The position numbers and the translations under genes were made by a program. Under the pieces are notes generated by a model, which was not told where the DNA came from, did not search any database, and saw only the letters and a program-made list of their open reading frames with translations. 64,000 bases of DNA from Candidatus Cloacimonadota bacterium. Lineage in GTDB: Bacteria; Cloacimonadota; Cloacimonadia; Cloacimonadales; TCS61. Location: positions 110,321 through 174,320 of the forward strand of contig JASUTE010000003.1 in NCBI GenBank assembly GCA_030445745.1, in the 5' to 3' direction. Positions 47,136 to 55,772 of the stretch are shown here, piece by piece (the first letter of the stretch is position 1; each line of letters opens with the position of its first letter).

Positions 47136-48533
47136 CTAATTTAAATAGTAACTTTCTATTAAATTCAAATTATCTTTGGTTAATATCACATCGTCACGTT
47201 TATCTTCATATAATACAACTCCATTTTCCCCCAAATATTTCAATTTCACATCATAAACTCCAGCTGTAAGTTGCAGTTCTCCTGCCAAAGCTTTTTTAGG
47301 GAAAAACCGTGAAATACGTAAATCGGCGTTTTCGGTAGCATCCACGGCCATATCGGTTGCCAGTCGTGCAGCAAATCCCAACAGCGGATTATCAATACTC
47401 TTTTCCATCTCTTGTTTGCCCTCCGCGGAAAGCAGACCTTTAGTCACAGTGCGCACAATGGTTTTCAGATATATGAGTGGTTTTTTAATTTGGAAAGTTT
47501 CGATCGCTATATTTTCTATAGATTCTACCGGCTTTAAAACCTGCCTACGTTCATCATTAACCCATACCTCTACTCTTTCAACAGCACTTTTACGTTTTTC
47601 CAAATAGGGTAACTGAAATTTGAAGTGATATCCTTTTTCCACACCTGGCCACTCAATAGCATCCAGCGCTTCCAAATTCTGGTTACCTCTAGGATTTTCT
47701 GCGCTAGCAGCAATGATGATAAGATCTTTTTCTGTGTGAATATAGAGTGTGTTAGCCTTTTTATCTGGGGCAAGACCAGTGAAAACAATACAATCTAATT
47801 TAGCGGCATCGGTTTGATTAAGAAACGTATCTAATTCTGGTTTGGGAAAATTGTAAAGCTGTGCTTGCAGACGCCAAGCTTCTTGTAGTTTTTCTTTATC
47901 GATTCTAGCATCATCCAACTTACCCTCGGTACGATACAGTAACATACTAAGGTAACGAGCTAGTGCAGAATTGTGAAACTTCGTATCTCCCGGCTCAAAT
48001 TTAACATTAACATCTTTGCTGGCGTTGTATTGGGAAGCTAGATCACCATATTTATCCTGTAAAAGATTCAGTTTATTGTTCACTCTTCTTATCTCCACAA
48101 AGGCGTCATCGAATTGATTTAACTCCAAATAGTTTAAAGCTTTAAAAATATTCAAATAAATATCTTCATAATCTTCACCACTATATTCCAAAACATTATC
48201 GTTTAGCAACATTGAAGCTGCTGCTCGCGATATGTTTTTGGTAAAAAGCTCTTCGATGGCATATTCAGCTTTAGTGAGCAGTTCATTACTCTTTTTGTAC
48301 TGTTTGTTATAATGATAAAGCATACCCAAGTCTAAAAAATATACAACTTTTTCTTTTTCAGTATAATATTTACCTTTTGCTGCTTCCAGCGTGGCAATAG
48401 CGCCAGCGTAATCATTGGCTTTTATCATGTTGTCTATGCTAGCAAATTGCTCTTTGTAAGTTTTGGTAGACGCACAACTGGTAAAAATTCCTAAAATAAT
48501 AATAATAGAGATAAAAAGAGAAAACTTCCTCAT
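47136..48533 (-). CDS. TPR-containing lipoprotein of the LpoB neighbourhood (COG3014-like)
   Basis: From the ATG at 48533 this is a 465-residue lipoprotein: signal with lipobox FTSC (Cys20), helical TPR-like repeats (about 30-220) and a C-terminal beta-rich domain (about 240-460). GGGAGG six bases upstream decides this start over one 11 codons earlier. The arrangement and neighbours fit the COG3014-type lipoprotein found next to LpoB and LPP20 genes in several phyla. Function unknown. A terminator hairpin sits right before its ribosome binding site. Confidence 0.72.
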   Translation of the reverse strand: MRKFSLFISIIIILGIFTSCASTKTYKEQFASIDNMIKANDYAGAIATLEAAKGKYYTEKEKVVYFLDLGMLYHYNKQYKKSNELLTKAEYAIEELFTKNISRAAASMLLNDNVLEYSGEDYEDIYLNIFKALNYLELNQFDDAFVEIRRVNNKLNLLQDKYGDLASQYNASKDVNVKFEPGDTKFHNSALARYLSMLLYRTEGKLDDARIDKEKLQEAWRLQAQLYNFPKPELDTFLNQTDAAKLDCIVFTGLAPDKKANTLYIHTEKDLIIIAASAENPRGNQNLEALDAIEWPGVEKGYHFKFQLPYLEKRKSAVERVEVWVNDERRQVLKPVESIENIAIETFQIKKPLIYLKTIVRTVTKGLLSAEGKQEMEKSIDNPLLGFAARLATDMAVDATENADLRISRFFPKKALAGELQLTAGVYDVKLKYLGENGVVLYEDKRDDVILTKDNLNLIESYYLN

Positions 48534-48545
48534 AAAATCCTCCCA

Positions 48546-48580
48546 TAAAAAAAGGAACACAAACAACTGTTTGTGTTCCT
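48546..48580 (-). terminator. Intra-operonic intrinsic terminator or attenuator between lpoB and the next lipoprotein gene
   Basis: Perfect 12-base-pair stem (AGGAACACAAAC with its complement, four-base loop) directly followed on the minus strand by seven T, ten bases past the lpoB stop. Transcripts from lpoB should partly end here, and the downstream GGGAGG lies right behind it. Confidence 0.9.
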
Positions 48581-48589
48581 AAGCAATAT

Positions 48590-49195
48590 TTACCATTTAG
48601 CCTTTTTTTGCTCTACCAATTTTTTTATTTTCTGGGTATCCATCCAAACTTTTTCATTTGTTTCCAGGTTTATCAACTCCAAATCAACCTGATAAAATTT
48701 AGCTTGTTTGCCATCTGCTGCATCTATTTGGGTTTTTATGCTACCAGTAAGCATAAAATCGGCACCAGTTTCGGCAGCTAATCGTTTGGCTGTTTCCATA
48801 GAGGAATAACTCTGCTGTTGCATTCTTTCGCTACGAATCTGTTGGCGTTCTTCGCTGCTAGCAACAAATTTCAGCCTACCGCTGTTCACAAACTCCCTTT
48901 CGATATCACTGATAAAAGTATCTGTTTGGATATGTTCAGAGCTTAAATTGCGGATATTACCAACAATTACCACTGGTTTGCGGCCATGATTTTGCACGAA
49001 ATTATCTATCCAGGGTCTTTGAATCATACCATTGATCATCTTTTGGGCTACCAAACGAGAATCAGTATCATTCCAACGTCCAGAAAGATCAGTAACTTCT
49101 TCCACACCGACCCGGGATACTGTTCTGCTAGGTCCACCACAGGCGGATATCATTACCATTAAAGCAACTAAGAGAAAAATCGTTGTTTTCTTCAT
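48590..49195 (-). CDS. lpoB: Penicillin-binding protein activator LpoB
   Basis: A 201-residue outer-membrane lipoprotein. The lipobox is ISAC (Cys19). The folded domain follows: SGRWNDTDSRLVAQKMI, RKPVVIVGNIRN, and GADFMLTGSIKT with the YQVDLELINLETNEKVW ending are the LpoB family marks. In E. coli LpoB spans the periplasm to stimulate PBP1b; here the same fold suggests control of a class A PBP, none of which is in the window. ATG at 49195 has GGAGG at six bases; a GTG is directly before it. Confidence 0.88.
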   Translation of the reverse strand: MKKTTIFLLVALMVMISACGGPSRTVSRVGVEEVTDLSGRWNDTDSRLVAQKMINGMIQRPWIDNFVQNHGRKPVVIVGNIRNLSSEHIQTDTFISDIEREFVNSGRLKFVASSEERQQIRSERMQQQSYSSMETAKRLAAETGADFMLTGSIKTQIDAADGKQAKFYQVDLELINLETNEKVWMDTQKIKKLVEQKKAKW

Positions 49196-49220
49196 CACTG
49201 TCCTCCCAAAAATTTGGTTT

Positions 49221-49250
49221 AAAATGGCTCGATTTTGTATTTACTGTCAA
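49221..49250 (-). promoter_or_regulatory. Putative promoter of lpoB
   Basis: Minus strand TTGACA (49245-49250), then 18 bases, then CATTTT (49221-49226). Consensus -35, poor -10. Confidence 0.38.
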
Positions 49251-49268
49251 TAAATTAAATGAGAACAA

Positions 49269-49299
49269 ACATCATCCCCCCATTCTGGGGGGATGATGT
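49269..49299 (-). terminator. Hairpin after the oxidoreductase operon
   Basis: A perfect 13-base-pair GC-rich stem (ACATCATCCCCCC with its complement) around a five-base loop, seven bases past the gamma-subunit stop. The following T tract is short (TTTGTT), but the stem is very stable. Confidence 0.75.
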
Positions 49300-49305
49300 T
49301 CTATA

Positions 49306-49848
49306 TTAGTTTTGTTCGCCAATCTCTATGCCTTTTTGTATAGCTTTCAAGTTAGCTTGCAATAAATCTGGGTTTTTCTGTTTTAAAAAATCCTTCAGAT
49401 CTTCTTCCAAGGTATCATATTTCACTAACCTCTTCTTGCCTATCACAATACCAATAGCAACCATGTTCAATACTTTTGCATCTCCTATTTCTTGTGCTAT
49501 CTGATTCATGGGTGCATAGATTATTTCAATATCTTCTCGGTTCAAACCTTTGGGACACATATCTTTATTGGCAATCAACAACCCGCCTTTTTTAATTTTT
49601 GGTCCGAATTTATCGATAGAAGGTTGATTTAAAGCCACTAAAATATCGGGGAATGATACGATTGGAGCAGCAATTGGCTTCTCGGAAATAACCGTAGATA
49701 CATTTGCAGTTCCACCTCGCATCTCAGGTCCGTAGGAAGGCAACCAAGAAACATGCTTGCCCTCTTTCATAGCAGCTTTTGCCAGGAATTTTCCAATTGT
49801 TAATGCGCCTTGTCCACCAAATCCAGAGCAAATTAATTCAGTTTTCAT
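49306..49848 (-). CDS. 2-oxoacid:ferredoxin oxidoreductase gamma subunit
   Basis: A 180-residue gamma subunit. GFGGQGALTIGKFLA (about 9-23) is the standard start, followed by PSYGPEMRGGTANVSTVIS. It carries the CoA-binding domain of the Vor/Kor/Por group. It is the last of four adjacent genes in the order delta, alpha, beta, gamma; its ATG shares a base with the beta subunit's stop. Confidence 0.93.
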   Translation of the reverse strand: MKTELICSGFGGQGALTIGKFLAKAAMKEGKHVSWLPSYGPEMRGGTANVSTVISEKPIAAPIVSFPDILVALNQPSIDKFGPKIKKGGLLIANKDMCPKGLNREDIEIIYAPMNQIAQEIGDAKVLNMVAIGIVIGKKRLVKYDTLEEDLKDFLKQKNPDLLQANLKAIQKGIEIGEQN

Positions 49849-50600
49849 TATTCACCCCCTGCATTGGCTTTATCGCGGAAATTTCCCACTTTAAAGAAAG
49901 GAAGCATATTTTCCTTTGCCCAATCGCGGGCTTTTAGTGGATCAACACCCCAGTTGGTAGGACATGTAGAGATAAATTCAATAAAGGTAAATCCGCGATC
50001 TTCTTTGTTGTATTGCATCGCTTTTTTAACTGCTCTTTTGGCTTTATTAATATCTTGTGGTGAAAGCAAAGATACTCTTTCGATAAAATAAGGTGATACC
50101 AAGGTATCAATAAGTTCACACATTCTTATGGGATAACCGATATCATTTTCATCTCTGCCGTAAGGCGAAGTAGTAGTTTTCATACCTGGCAAAGTAGTGG
50201 GTGCCATTTGTCCACCTGTCATACCATAAATTGCATTATTTATAAAAAATACGCTTATATTTTCTCCACGGTTGGCAGCATGGATGATCTCGGCAGTACC
50301 GATAGCAGCCAAATCACCATCGCCTTGGTAGGTAAATACGTGCATATCTGGTCGCGCTCTTTTCATTCCAGTAGCTACTGCGGGGGCTCTACCATGCGCT
50401 GCTTCTGCCATATCACAATCGAAAAATTCATATGCAAATACTGAACAGCCAACTGGTGCCACACCCATCATATTGTTTCGCATATCTAATTCGTCCATTG
50501 CTTCAGCAATAAGTCTGTGAGCCACACCATGCAAGCAGCCGGGACAGTAGGTAAACGGAACATTGGTTAATGATTTTGGTCTCGTTGCAATTACTTCCAT
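49848..50600 (-). CDS. 2-oxoacid:ferredoxin oxidoreductase beta (thiamine diphosphate) subunit
   Basis: A 250-residue subunit carrying thiamine diphosphate. GDGDLAAIGTAEIIHAANRGENI is the cofactor motif, preceded by FTYCPGCLHGVAHRL with two cysteines for a cluster, and NNAIYGMTGGQMAPTT follows. Combined with the VorB-like alpha subunit this oxidises branched-chain or similar 2-oxoacids to acyl-CoA, passing electrons to ferredoxin, a step in anaerobic amino-acid fermentation. Its start is nine bases after the alpha stop with GGAGG. Confidence 0.93.
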   Translation of the reverse strand: MEVIATRPKSLTNVPFTYCPGCLHGVAHRLIAEAMDELDMRNNMMGVAPVGCSVFAYEFFDCDMAEAAHGRAPAVATGMKRARPDMHVFTYQGDGDLAAIGTAEIIHAANRGENISVFFINNAIYGMTGGQMAPTTLPGMKTTTSPYGRDENDIGYPIRMCELIDTLVSPYFIERVSLLSPQDINKAKRAVKKAMQYNKEDRGFTFIEFISTCPTNWGVDPLKARDWAKENMLPFFKVGNFRDKANAGGE

Positions 50601-50609
50601 TTTTTCCTC

Positions 50610-51692
50610 CTATAAATTCTCTTTGATCTTTTCTTGAACTTCTTCGGGAGTAAACACTATTCCGCCTACTTTTCCAAAGAATTCAACCGGAAGCTTGCCA
50701 TTAACAGCTATTTTAACATCTTCCACCATCTGGCCTAAATTAAGTTCGAATACCATAACTTTTTTCACTTTATCGTTCAGAGCTTTCTGAATAGCTTCGC
50801 TTGGATAAGGCCAAACTGTGATAGGACGAATAAGCCCCACACTTATACCGGCTTCCTGAAGCGTATCTATAGCACTTTTCACTACGCGAGAAGCAGTTCC
50901 AAACGATACACAAACCATCTGGTTCTCTTCATTTATGTTATATTCTTCCCAACGTTTTTCGTTTTTTTCAATCTCATTGTATTTTTCACCTAATTTTTCT
51001 ACATGTTTTTCCAAAACTTTTGGGTCTATTTCCAAGGAATTGATCTCGTGATGATGATGATTGGGTTCATCCTGGTTCGAATGCATACACCACGCAAAAT
51101 GCTGTTTGTCCAATTCCTCAAAATCTTTTTCTGTTTTAGCATCTTTAAATTCAACCGGCTCCATCATTTGCCCTAAAAGGCCATCGGAAAGTATGTAAAC
51201 CGGATTACGGTATTTATCTGCCAAATCGAAAGCTAAAGAAGCCATGTCGGCAAATTCCTGCACGCTACTGGGAGCTAAAGTAATAACCCGGTAATCTCCA
51301 TGTCCACCACCTTTGGTAGCCTGAAAATAATCTCCCTGCGCTGGCTGAATATCACCCAAACCAGGGCCACCGCGCTGAACGTTTACTATTACAGCTGGCA
51401 GATTTGCACCAGCTATATAGGAAATTCCTTCCTGCTTCAGTGAAATACCTGGTGAAGAAGAAGAGGTCATAACTCTTTTCCCGCATCCTGCAGCACCATA
51501 AACCATATTTATAGCGGCCAATTCACTTTCAGCTTGCACGAAGGTTCCATCTACTTTTGGCATCATTTTCGCCATATATTCTATCAACTCGCTCTGAGGC
51601 GTGATAGGATAGGCAAAATACAATCGACAGCCCGCCCGAATTGCTGCTTCGGCGACTGCTTCATTTCCCTTCATTAAAACTTTTTCGCCCAT
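50610..51692 (-). CDS. vorB: 2-oxoacid:ferredoxin oxidoreductase alpha subunit, VorB-like
   Basis: A 360-residue alpha subunit. From the ATG at 51692 it reads MGEKVLMKGNEAVAEAAIRAGC, then YFAYPITPQSELIEYM and MTSSSSPGISLKQEGISY, the VorB pattern. GGAGG five bases before fixes this start; a longer frame to 51749 would run into the ferredoxin gene. VorB-type enzymes were first defined for 2-oxoisovalerate, but substrate range cannot be read from sequence; 2-oxoglutarate is an alternative. Confidence 0.9.
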   Translation of the reverse strand: MGEKVLMKGNEAVAEAAIRAGCRLYFAYPITPQSELIEYMAKMMPKVDGTFVQAESELAAINMVYGAAGCGKRVMTSSSSPGISLKQEGISYIAGANLPAVIVNVQRGGPGLGDIQPAQGDYFQATKGGGHGDYRVITLAPSSVQEFADMASLAFDLADKYRNPVYILSDGLLGQMMEPVEFKDAKTEKDFEELDKQHFAWCMHSNQDEPNHHHHEINSLEIDPKVLEKHVEKLGEKYNEIEKNEKRWEEYNINEENQMVCVSFGTASRVVKSAIDTLQEAGISVGLIRPITVWPYPSEAIQKALNDKVKKVMVFELNLGQMVEDVKIAVNGKLPVEFFGKVGGIVFTPEEVQEKIKENL

Positions 51693-51703
51693 AATTCCTC
51701 CAT

Positions 51704-51907
51704 TTATTTTTCTACAGTAATTGCTACATCTGGACAGGTTATATAACAAAGTTTACAACCTATACAACTTTTTTGATCAGAACATTCCGCATAGTGATAA
51801 CCTTTTGCGTTAATGTCTTCGGAAAACCGAATAATTTTCTTCGGACATGCCTCGATACAAAGACCACAACCTTTACAATAATTGGGATCAACCGTTATTC
51901 TTGGCAT
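51704..51907 (-). CDS. 2-oxoacid oxidoreductase delta subunit, 2[4Fe-4S] ferredoxin
   Basis: A 67-residue ferredoxin. Two cluster motifs are complete: CKGCGLCIEACP (about 11-22) and CIGCKLCYITCP (about 48-59). It starts the operon and carries electrons from the thiamine site. AAGGAG precedes the ATG. Confidence 0.93.
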   Translation of the reverse strand: MPRITVDPNYCKGCGLCIEACPKKIIRFSEDINAKGYHYAECSDQKSCIGCKLCYITCPDVAITVEK

Positions 51908-51940
51908 AATCTACTCCTTTTATCTTTTTTATTATTTTTT

Positions 51941-51969
51941 AAATCAATTTCAATTGGGTTATTTGTCAA
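51941..51969 (-). promoter_or_regulatory. Putative promoter of the 2-oxoacid oxidoreductase operon
   Basis: TTGACA (51964-51969), 17 bases, TGATTT (51941-51946) on the minus strand, about 35 bases before the ferredoxin start. Confidence 0.42.
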
Positions 51970-51973
51970 CCTC

Positions 51974-52543
51974 TTATTTTATAATTATATCTTGCAGCTT
52001 TCTTTTGGGTACATGGTGTACTTCTTTATCATCTCGCCAGTAGCGAATGTCACCATCAGGGCCAACTTCTTCCACCACAACCTTTTCCTTGGGTTTACCC
52101 AATGCTACCACTAGCTGGATCTCCATGTTTTCCGGTATCTGGAGATATTCGTGCATTTTTTCCTTTTTTATGGAAGCCAATATACAACCTCCCCAGCCCT
52201 TTTCAACTGCACCCAATAACATCGACTGGCAGGCAATACCTGTATCCCAACTCACATTACGGCTGCCTTTTATATCCCTTAGAATTACAATATAGGCAGC
52301 CGGTCTTTCGCCTGGTTTCGGCCCCAGCCAATCGTTAAGATAACCTGCCCATCCTAAACATTTATAAACTTTTTCGCATTCCTGTTTGGAAGTAACCAAT
52401 CGAAATTTCAAAGGTTGTAAATTGGCTGCTGAAGCTGAAAGACGAGCTAAATTGACCACTTCTTTCAAATCGCTTTCTGGCATACGTTCTTCTTCATAAA
52501 ATCGGCGATAACTGCGATTTTTTTTAATCAAATCTAATAACAT
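51974..52543 (-). CDS. Nitroreductase-family flavoprotein
   Basis: A 189-residue protein of the nitroreductase fold. RSYRRFYEEERMP near the N-terminus and LARLSASAANLQPLKFRLVTS, where the flavin phosphate site is formed, are clear; EKGWGGCILASIKKE and VVALGKPKE follow. It would bind FMN as a dimer and reduce a nitro-compound, quinone or flavin. Its ATG starts directly after the stop of the VOC gene. Substrate unknown; two bases separate many of its neighbours, so it is co-transcribed. Confidence 0.88.
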   Translation of the reverse strand: MLLDLIKKNRSYRRFYEEERMPESDLKEVVNLARLSASAANLQPLKFRLVTSKQECEKVYKCLGWAGYLNDWLGPKPGERPAAYIVILRDIKGSRNVSWDTGIACQSMLLGAVEKGWGGCILASIKKEKMHEYLQIPENMEIQLVVALGKPKEKVVVEEVGPDGDIRYWRDDKEVHHVPKRKLQDIIIK

Positions 52544-52870
52544 CTAAACCTCCCAATTCTCGAAAGTCTGAAATTCTAATTTCCTACCCTCCGGGTCTAT
52601 AGCAAAAAAATTGTAGATATGAAATTTCTCATTTAGTTTTAGTACCGTTTCAGCACTATCCTGCCTAATTTCGTAAAATTTATCTATCTCTGTGCGTTCA
52701 ATAAAAAAGAAAGTTAGAAATGTATTTTTGTCTATCTCGGTTGGCAAATGTTGGCGAAATCCAAACAAGAAATTACCCGCCTGATAGATACGGCAAATTG
52801 CTTGATCTAACCACAAGAAGCAACCCACCTGTTGGCGATAGAACCTAGCTACCAAATCCTGGGTTTTCAT
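52544..52870 (-). CDS. VOC (glyoxalase/bleomycin-resistance) fold small protein
   Basis: A 108-residue protein whose ending NFFAIDPEGRKLEFQTFEN is the classic last strand of a vicinal-oxygen-chelate module, with the final Glu as possible metal ligand. The earlier part (GCFLWLDQAICRIY, FLTFFFIE) fits the alternating strands. One module only, so a dimer is expected. It abuts the nitroreductase gene; no specific reaction can be assigned. Confidence 0.62.
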   Translation of the reverse strand: MKTQDLVARFYRQQVGCFLWLDQAICRIYQAGNFLFGFRQHLPTEIDKNTFLTFFFIERTEIDKFYEIRQDSAETVLKLNEKFHIYNFFAIDPEGRKLEFQTFENWEV

Positions 52871-52890
52871 AAAATCTATTCCGTTAATTT

Positions 52891-53532
52891 CTACGCCTCC
52901 TGCATTCCTACCATTATCTCTTTTGCCACTTTAACTAAGAAATTACGATTACGTTTATTTAAATGTTCACTAGGAGTAATATAATTAAGTAACATAGAAT
53001 ACATAAAATGTTGAGAATGAAGTTTCAGGTACTCCCTTGAGATTGCTTCATTTTTCTTTATATTTTCTTCTTCTTTGGTTATATTCTGCAGAGTTTCATT
53101 CACTTTCTTCATCAATTTCACCGAAATTCTATCCAAATAATCACTGTTCTCTCTATCTTGCTGAGCAGGAATATACTTATTTTCGTAAATCACATCAGGT
53201 TTTAGGCTTTTTATAACGTCTTTTACAACCTCTGAGCGTTGCTCGGGCTGCATATTTACAGAATTAAAGATATTATCACGAATTAAGAAACATTCATTGG
53301 AAACATCTTCTAAAAAGCTTTTGTAGTATTCCACTTTGTCATATTCTTTTTCTTGCATCTTTTTCATTCCTGTTTTAAATGCATCCAAAAGCTCTACCGT
53401 ATTCAATACATTTTTATCTAAAGCACTTAAATATACCTTGTTTTCCAAATCCTCTTTTTCGGAAATAGATTGGGAAACTAACGCACTAGCAAAAAATATC
53501 ATCAACAAGCCTAAGATTACTATTTTTCTCAC
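52891..53532 (-). CDS. Exported helical protein of unknown function, coupled to lysC
   Basis: A 213-residue protein starting at GTG 53532. GGAGG lies seven bases upstream and the GTG overlaps the aspartokinase stop as GTGA; the ATG eight codons earlier is therefore rejected. The signal peptide (RKIVILGLLMIFFASALVSQ) is followed by an all-helical, highly charged protein with no cysteine motif and no lipobox. I recognise no family. Coupling to an amino-acid biosynthetic kinase gene is odd and may be only economy of space. Confidence 0.65.
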   Translation of the reverse strand: MRKIVILGLLMIFFASALVSQSISEKEDLENKVYLSALDKNVLNTVELLDAFKTGMKKMQEKEYDKVEYYKSFLEDVSNECFLIRDNIFNSVNMQPEQRSEVVKDVIKSLKPDVIYENKYIPAQQDRENSDYLDRISVKLMKKVNETLQNITKEEENIKKNEAISREYLKLHSQHFMYSMLLNYITPSEHLNKRNRNFLVKVAKEIMVGMQEA

Positions 53533-54716
53533 TCTGAATCCTCCATTTCTATACAAAAAGCTGAGTGCAATGCCTTTACAGCTCTATTTTTATCTTTCTT
53601 TGCTATCAAGCAAGAAATTGTAGTGTGGGAATCTGTTGCCTGATAGATTTTTATTCCATTTTTTTGTAAAATTTCAATTATTTTAGCCATTACTCCAGGA
53701 ATACCAGTCATACCAGCACCTATAACGGAGACTTTACTTAGTCTTTCTTCAATTGTGTTAGGAAGATTTTGCAGAAGTTCAATAGCTACTTTTTTATTCT
53801 CTCTATCGATTACAAACGTTATTTGTTCGGGAATAATATCTATAAAATCAGCGCTAATGCCCTTTTTAGCTAGTAAGGAAAATATTTGTAGGTTTTGCTG
53901 TCCATTATTTTCTAATTTAATAAAAACTATATCATCACGACTGGTAACTGCACTGATGATTTTGTCTGGCTTGAAATTTGTTACTAATGTGCCAGCTGCA
54001 TTATCGAAGTTAGAGCGAATCTTGAGGGGAATTTTTACAGCAGCAGCTACTTCTATTGCTCTGGGATGTACCACACGAGCTCCTTCATTAGCCATTTCCA
54101 GAATCTCGGAGTAGTCTGCTTTTTCCAATAATTGTGCTGTTTTCACTACTTGCGGATCAGCTGTCATCACTCCCTTCACATCGGTAAAAATCTCTATTAA
54201 CTCTGCATTTAAAGCAGCGGCAATAATGCTGGCAGAAGTATCGCTACCACCTCTTCCAAAGGTAGTAATCTCGCCATTTTCGCTGCTGCCCTGGAAGCCG
54301 GCTATCACAGGTACTTTTTTCTTTTTCAAAATTTCATTTATCTTATTGGGAATAATTTTCAGAATATTGCTTCTGCAGTAGTTTTCATCGGTAATTATTC
54401 CAGCCTGGGCCCCTGTTAAAGAAGCCGCTTCAATTTGCAACGATTTTAGGGTTTGCACCATAGCAACAGCGGAAATAACTTCACCGCAGGAACACAGCAT
54501 ATCGCTTTCCCGCCCACAAATATCTACTGAATCCTTCCTAGCCAGATTCAAAAGGGTGTCAGTTGCATAGGGCATTCCTTTACGACCCATAGCAGAAACT
54601 ATCACCACAGGCATATTACCGTTTTCTATGGTCTGCTTTATTTTTTCAGCAGCCAGCAACCGATGTTCAGCCGTATCTAAAGATGTCCCACCAAATTTTT
54701 GTACTATCAAGCTCAT
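53529..54716 (-). CDS. lysC: Aspartate kinase
   Basis: A 395-residue aspartokinase, the entry to lysine, threonine, methionine and diaminopimelate. VQKFGGTSLDT (about 5-15) and TTFGRGGSDTSA (about 152-163) are hallmark blocks; two ACT domains follow at about 265-385, the usual site of feedback inhibition. It overlaps asd by four bases (ATGA) and is followed by the coupled exported protein. Confidence 0.95.
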   Translation of the reverse strand: MSLIVQKFGGTSLDTAEHRLLAAEKIKQTIENGNMPVVIVSAMGRKGMPYATDTLLNLARKDSVDICGRESDMLCSCGEVISAVAMVQTLKSLQIEAASLTGAQAGIITDENYCRSNILKIIPNKINEILKKKKVPVIAGFQGSSENGEITTFGRGGSDTSASIIAAALNAELIEIFTDVKGVMTADPQVVKTAQLLEKADYSEILEMANEGARVVHPRAIEVAAAVKIPLKIRSNFDNAAGTLVTNFKPDKIISAVTSRDDIVFIKLENNGQQNLQIFSLLAKKGISADFIDIIPEQITFVIDRENKKVAIELLQNLPNTIEERLSKVSVIGAGMTGIPGVMAKIIEILQKNGIKIYQATDSHTTISCLIAKKDKNRAVKALHSAFCIEMEDSE

Positions 54717-55711
54717 AAATATTTTTCCCGGTACAACTCTGCTATTTGTACAGCATTCAAGGCTGCTCCTTTGCGTAAGTTGTTACCCACAATCCACATA
54801 TTAAAACTATTTTCATTGAATAAATCTGGTCTTATCCTGCCCACTAAGATATCATCTGTTTTTTCGCTATCTAAGGCTGTGGGAAATTGATTTTTACTAA
54901 GGTCATCCACCACTTGAACTCCTGGAAATTTAGCTAAAGCAGTTTTGAACTGGGCCAGTGTAATCTTTTCTTTTGTTTCAACATACACAGATTCGCTATG
55001 ACCGTAAAATACTGGAACACGCACAGCTGTAGCCGTAACCTTTATCTTATGGTCTCCTAAAATTTTATGAGTTTCCCATACTAATTTCATCTCTTCCCGG
55101 CTAAAGCCATTTGCTAAAAATTTATCTACTTTTGGAATAACATTAAATGCAATCTGCTTTTCATAGACTTTTGGCGCTATCTCTTTTCCTTGCTGCCATT
55201 TTTCTATCTGGTCTTTCAACTCTTGCATAGCTTTAAAACCAGAACCAGAAACTGCCTGATATGTGCTTACAACAAGCTGTTTGATTCCCACTAAATCATG
55301 AATAGGCTTCATTGCTAGCAACAGCTGAATTGTAGAGCAATTTGGATTTGCAATAATGCCAGGTTTTATTTCTGAAGGATTTATTTCTGGTATCACCAAC
55401 GGAATATCGTTTTGATAACGAAAAGCACTGCTGTTATCGATAGCTGTACCACCGGCTTTTATTATTTGCGGACAAATCTGCTTGCTAACTTCTGCGCCAG
55501 CACTAAGCAAAACCAGGTTTAAGCCTTGCCAGCAACCGGGCTGGATAGCTTCCACTTCCAATTGTTTATCTTTGAATTTTATATTTTCCCCAATTGATTT
55601 TTGGGAAGCAAAAACCTTAACCTTTTTTGTGGGAAATTTACGCTCTTCTAATATGGCTAACATTTGCTGTCCCACAGCACCTGTAGCTCCCACTACAGCT
55701 AAATTAATCAT
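54713..55711 (-). CDS. asd: Aspartate-semialdehyde dehydrogenase
   Basis: A 332-residue enzyme. GATGAVGQQM (8-17) binds NADP; the catalytic cysteine is in NPNCSTIQ (about 126-133); AVSGSGFKAM and the histidine block follow. ATG at 55711 is chosen since the Rossmann strand begins there and AAGGA lies five bases upstream; the longer frame would run through the terminator hairpin. Together with lysC it supplies the diaminopimelate route that dapD continues elsewhere in the window. Confidence 0.94.
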   Translation of the reverse strand: MINLAVVGATGAVGQQMLAILEERKFPTKKVKVFASQKSIGENIKFKDKQLEVEAIQPGCWQGLNLVLLSAGAEVSKQICPQIIKAGGTAIDNSSAFRYQNDIPLVIPEINPSEIKPGIIANPNCSTIQLLLAMKPIHDLVGIKQLVVSTYQAVSGSGFKAMQELKDQIEKWQQGKEIAPKVYEKQIAFNVIPKVDKFLANGFSREEMKLVWETHKILGDHKIKVTATAVRVPVFYGHSESVYVETKEKITLAQFKTALAKFPGVQVVDDLSKNQFPTALDSEKTDDILVGRIRPDLFNENSFNMWIVGNNLRKGAALNAVQIAELYREKYL

Positions 55712-55721
55712 ATCTTTCCTT

Positions 55722-55754
55722 AAAAAAATGGGAGAAGCCCACTCGGACTTCTCC
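55722..55754 (-). terminator. Terminator between the aminotransferase and asd
   Basis: Minus-strand stem of ten pairs (GGAGAAGTCC against GGGCTTCTCC, one G-T pair), four-base loop, then CA and seven T. It ends 11 bases before the asd start, so asd-lysC either has read-through or its own start within the region. Confidence 0.85.
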
Positions 55755-55772
55755 ACACATTATTTGGAATAA

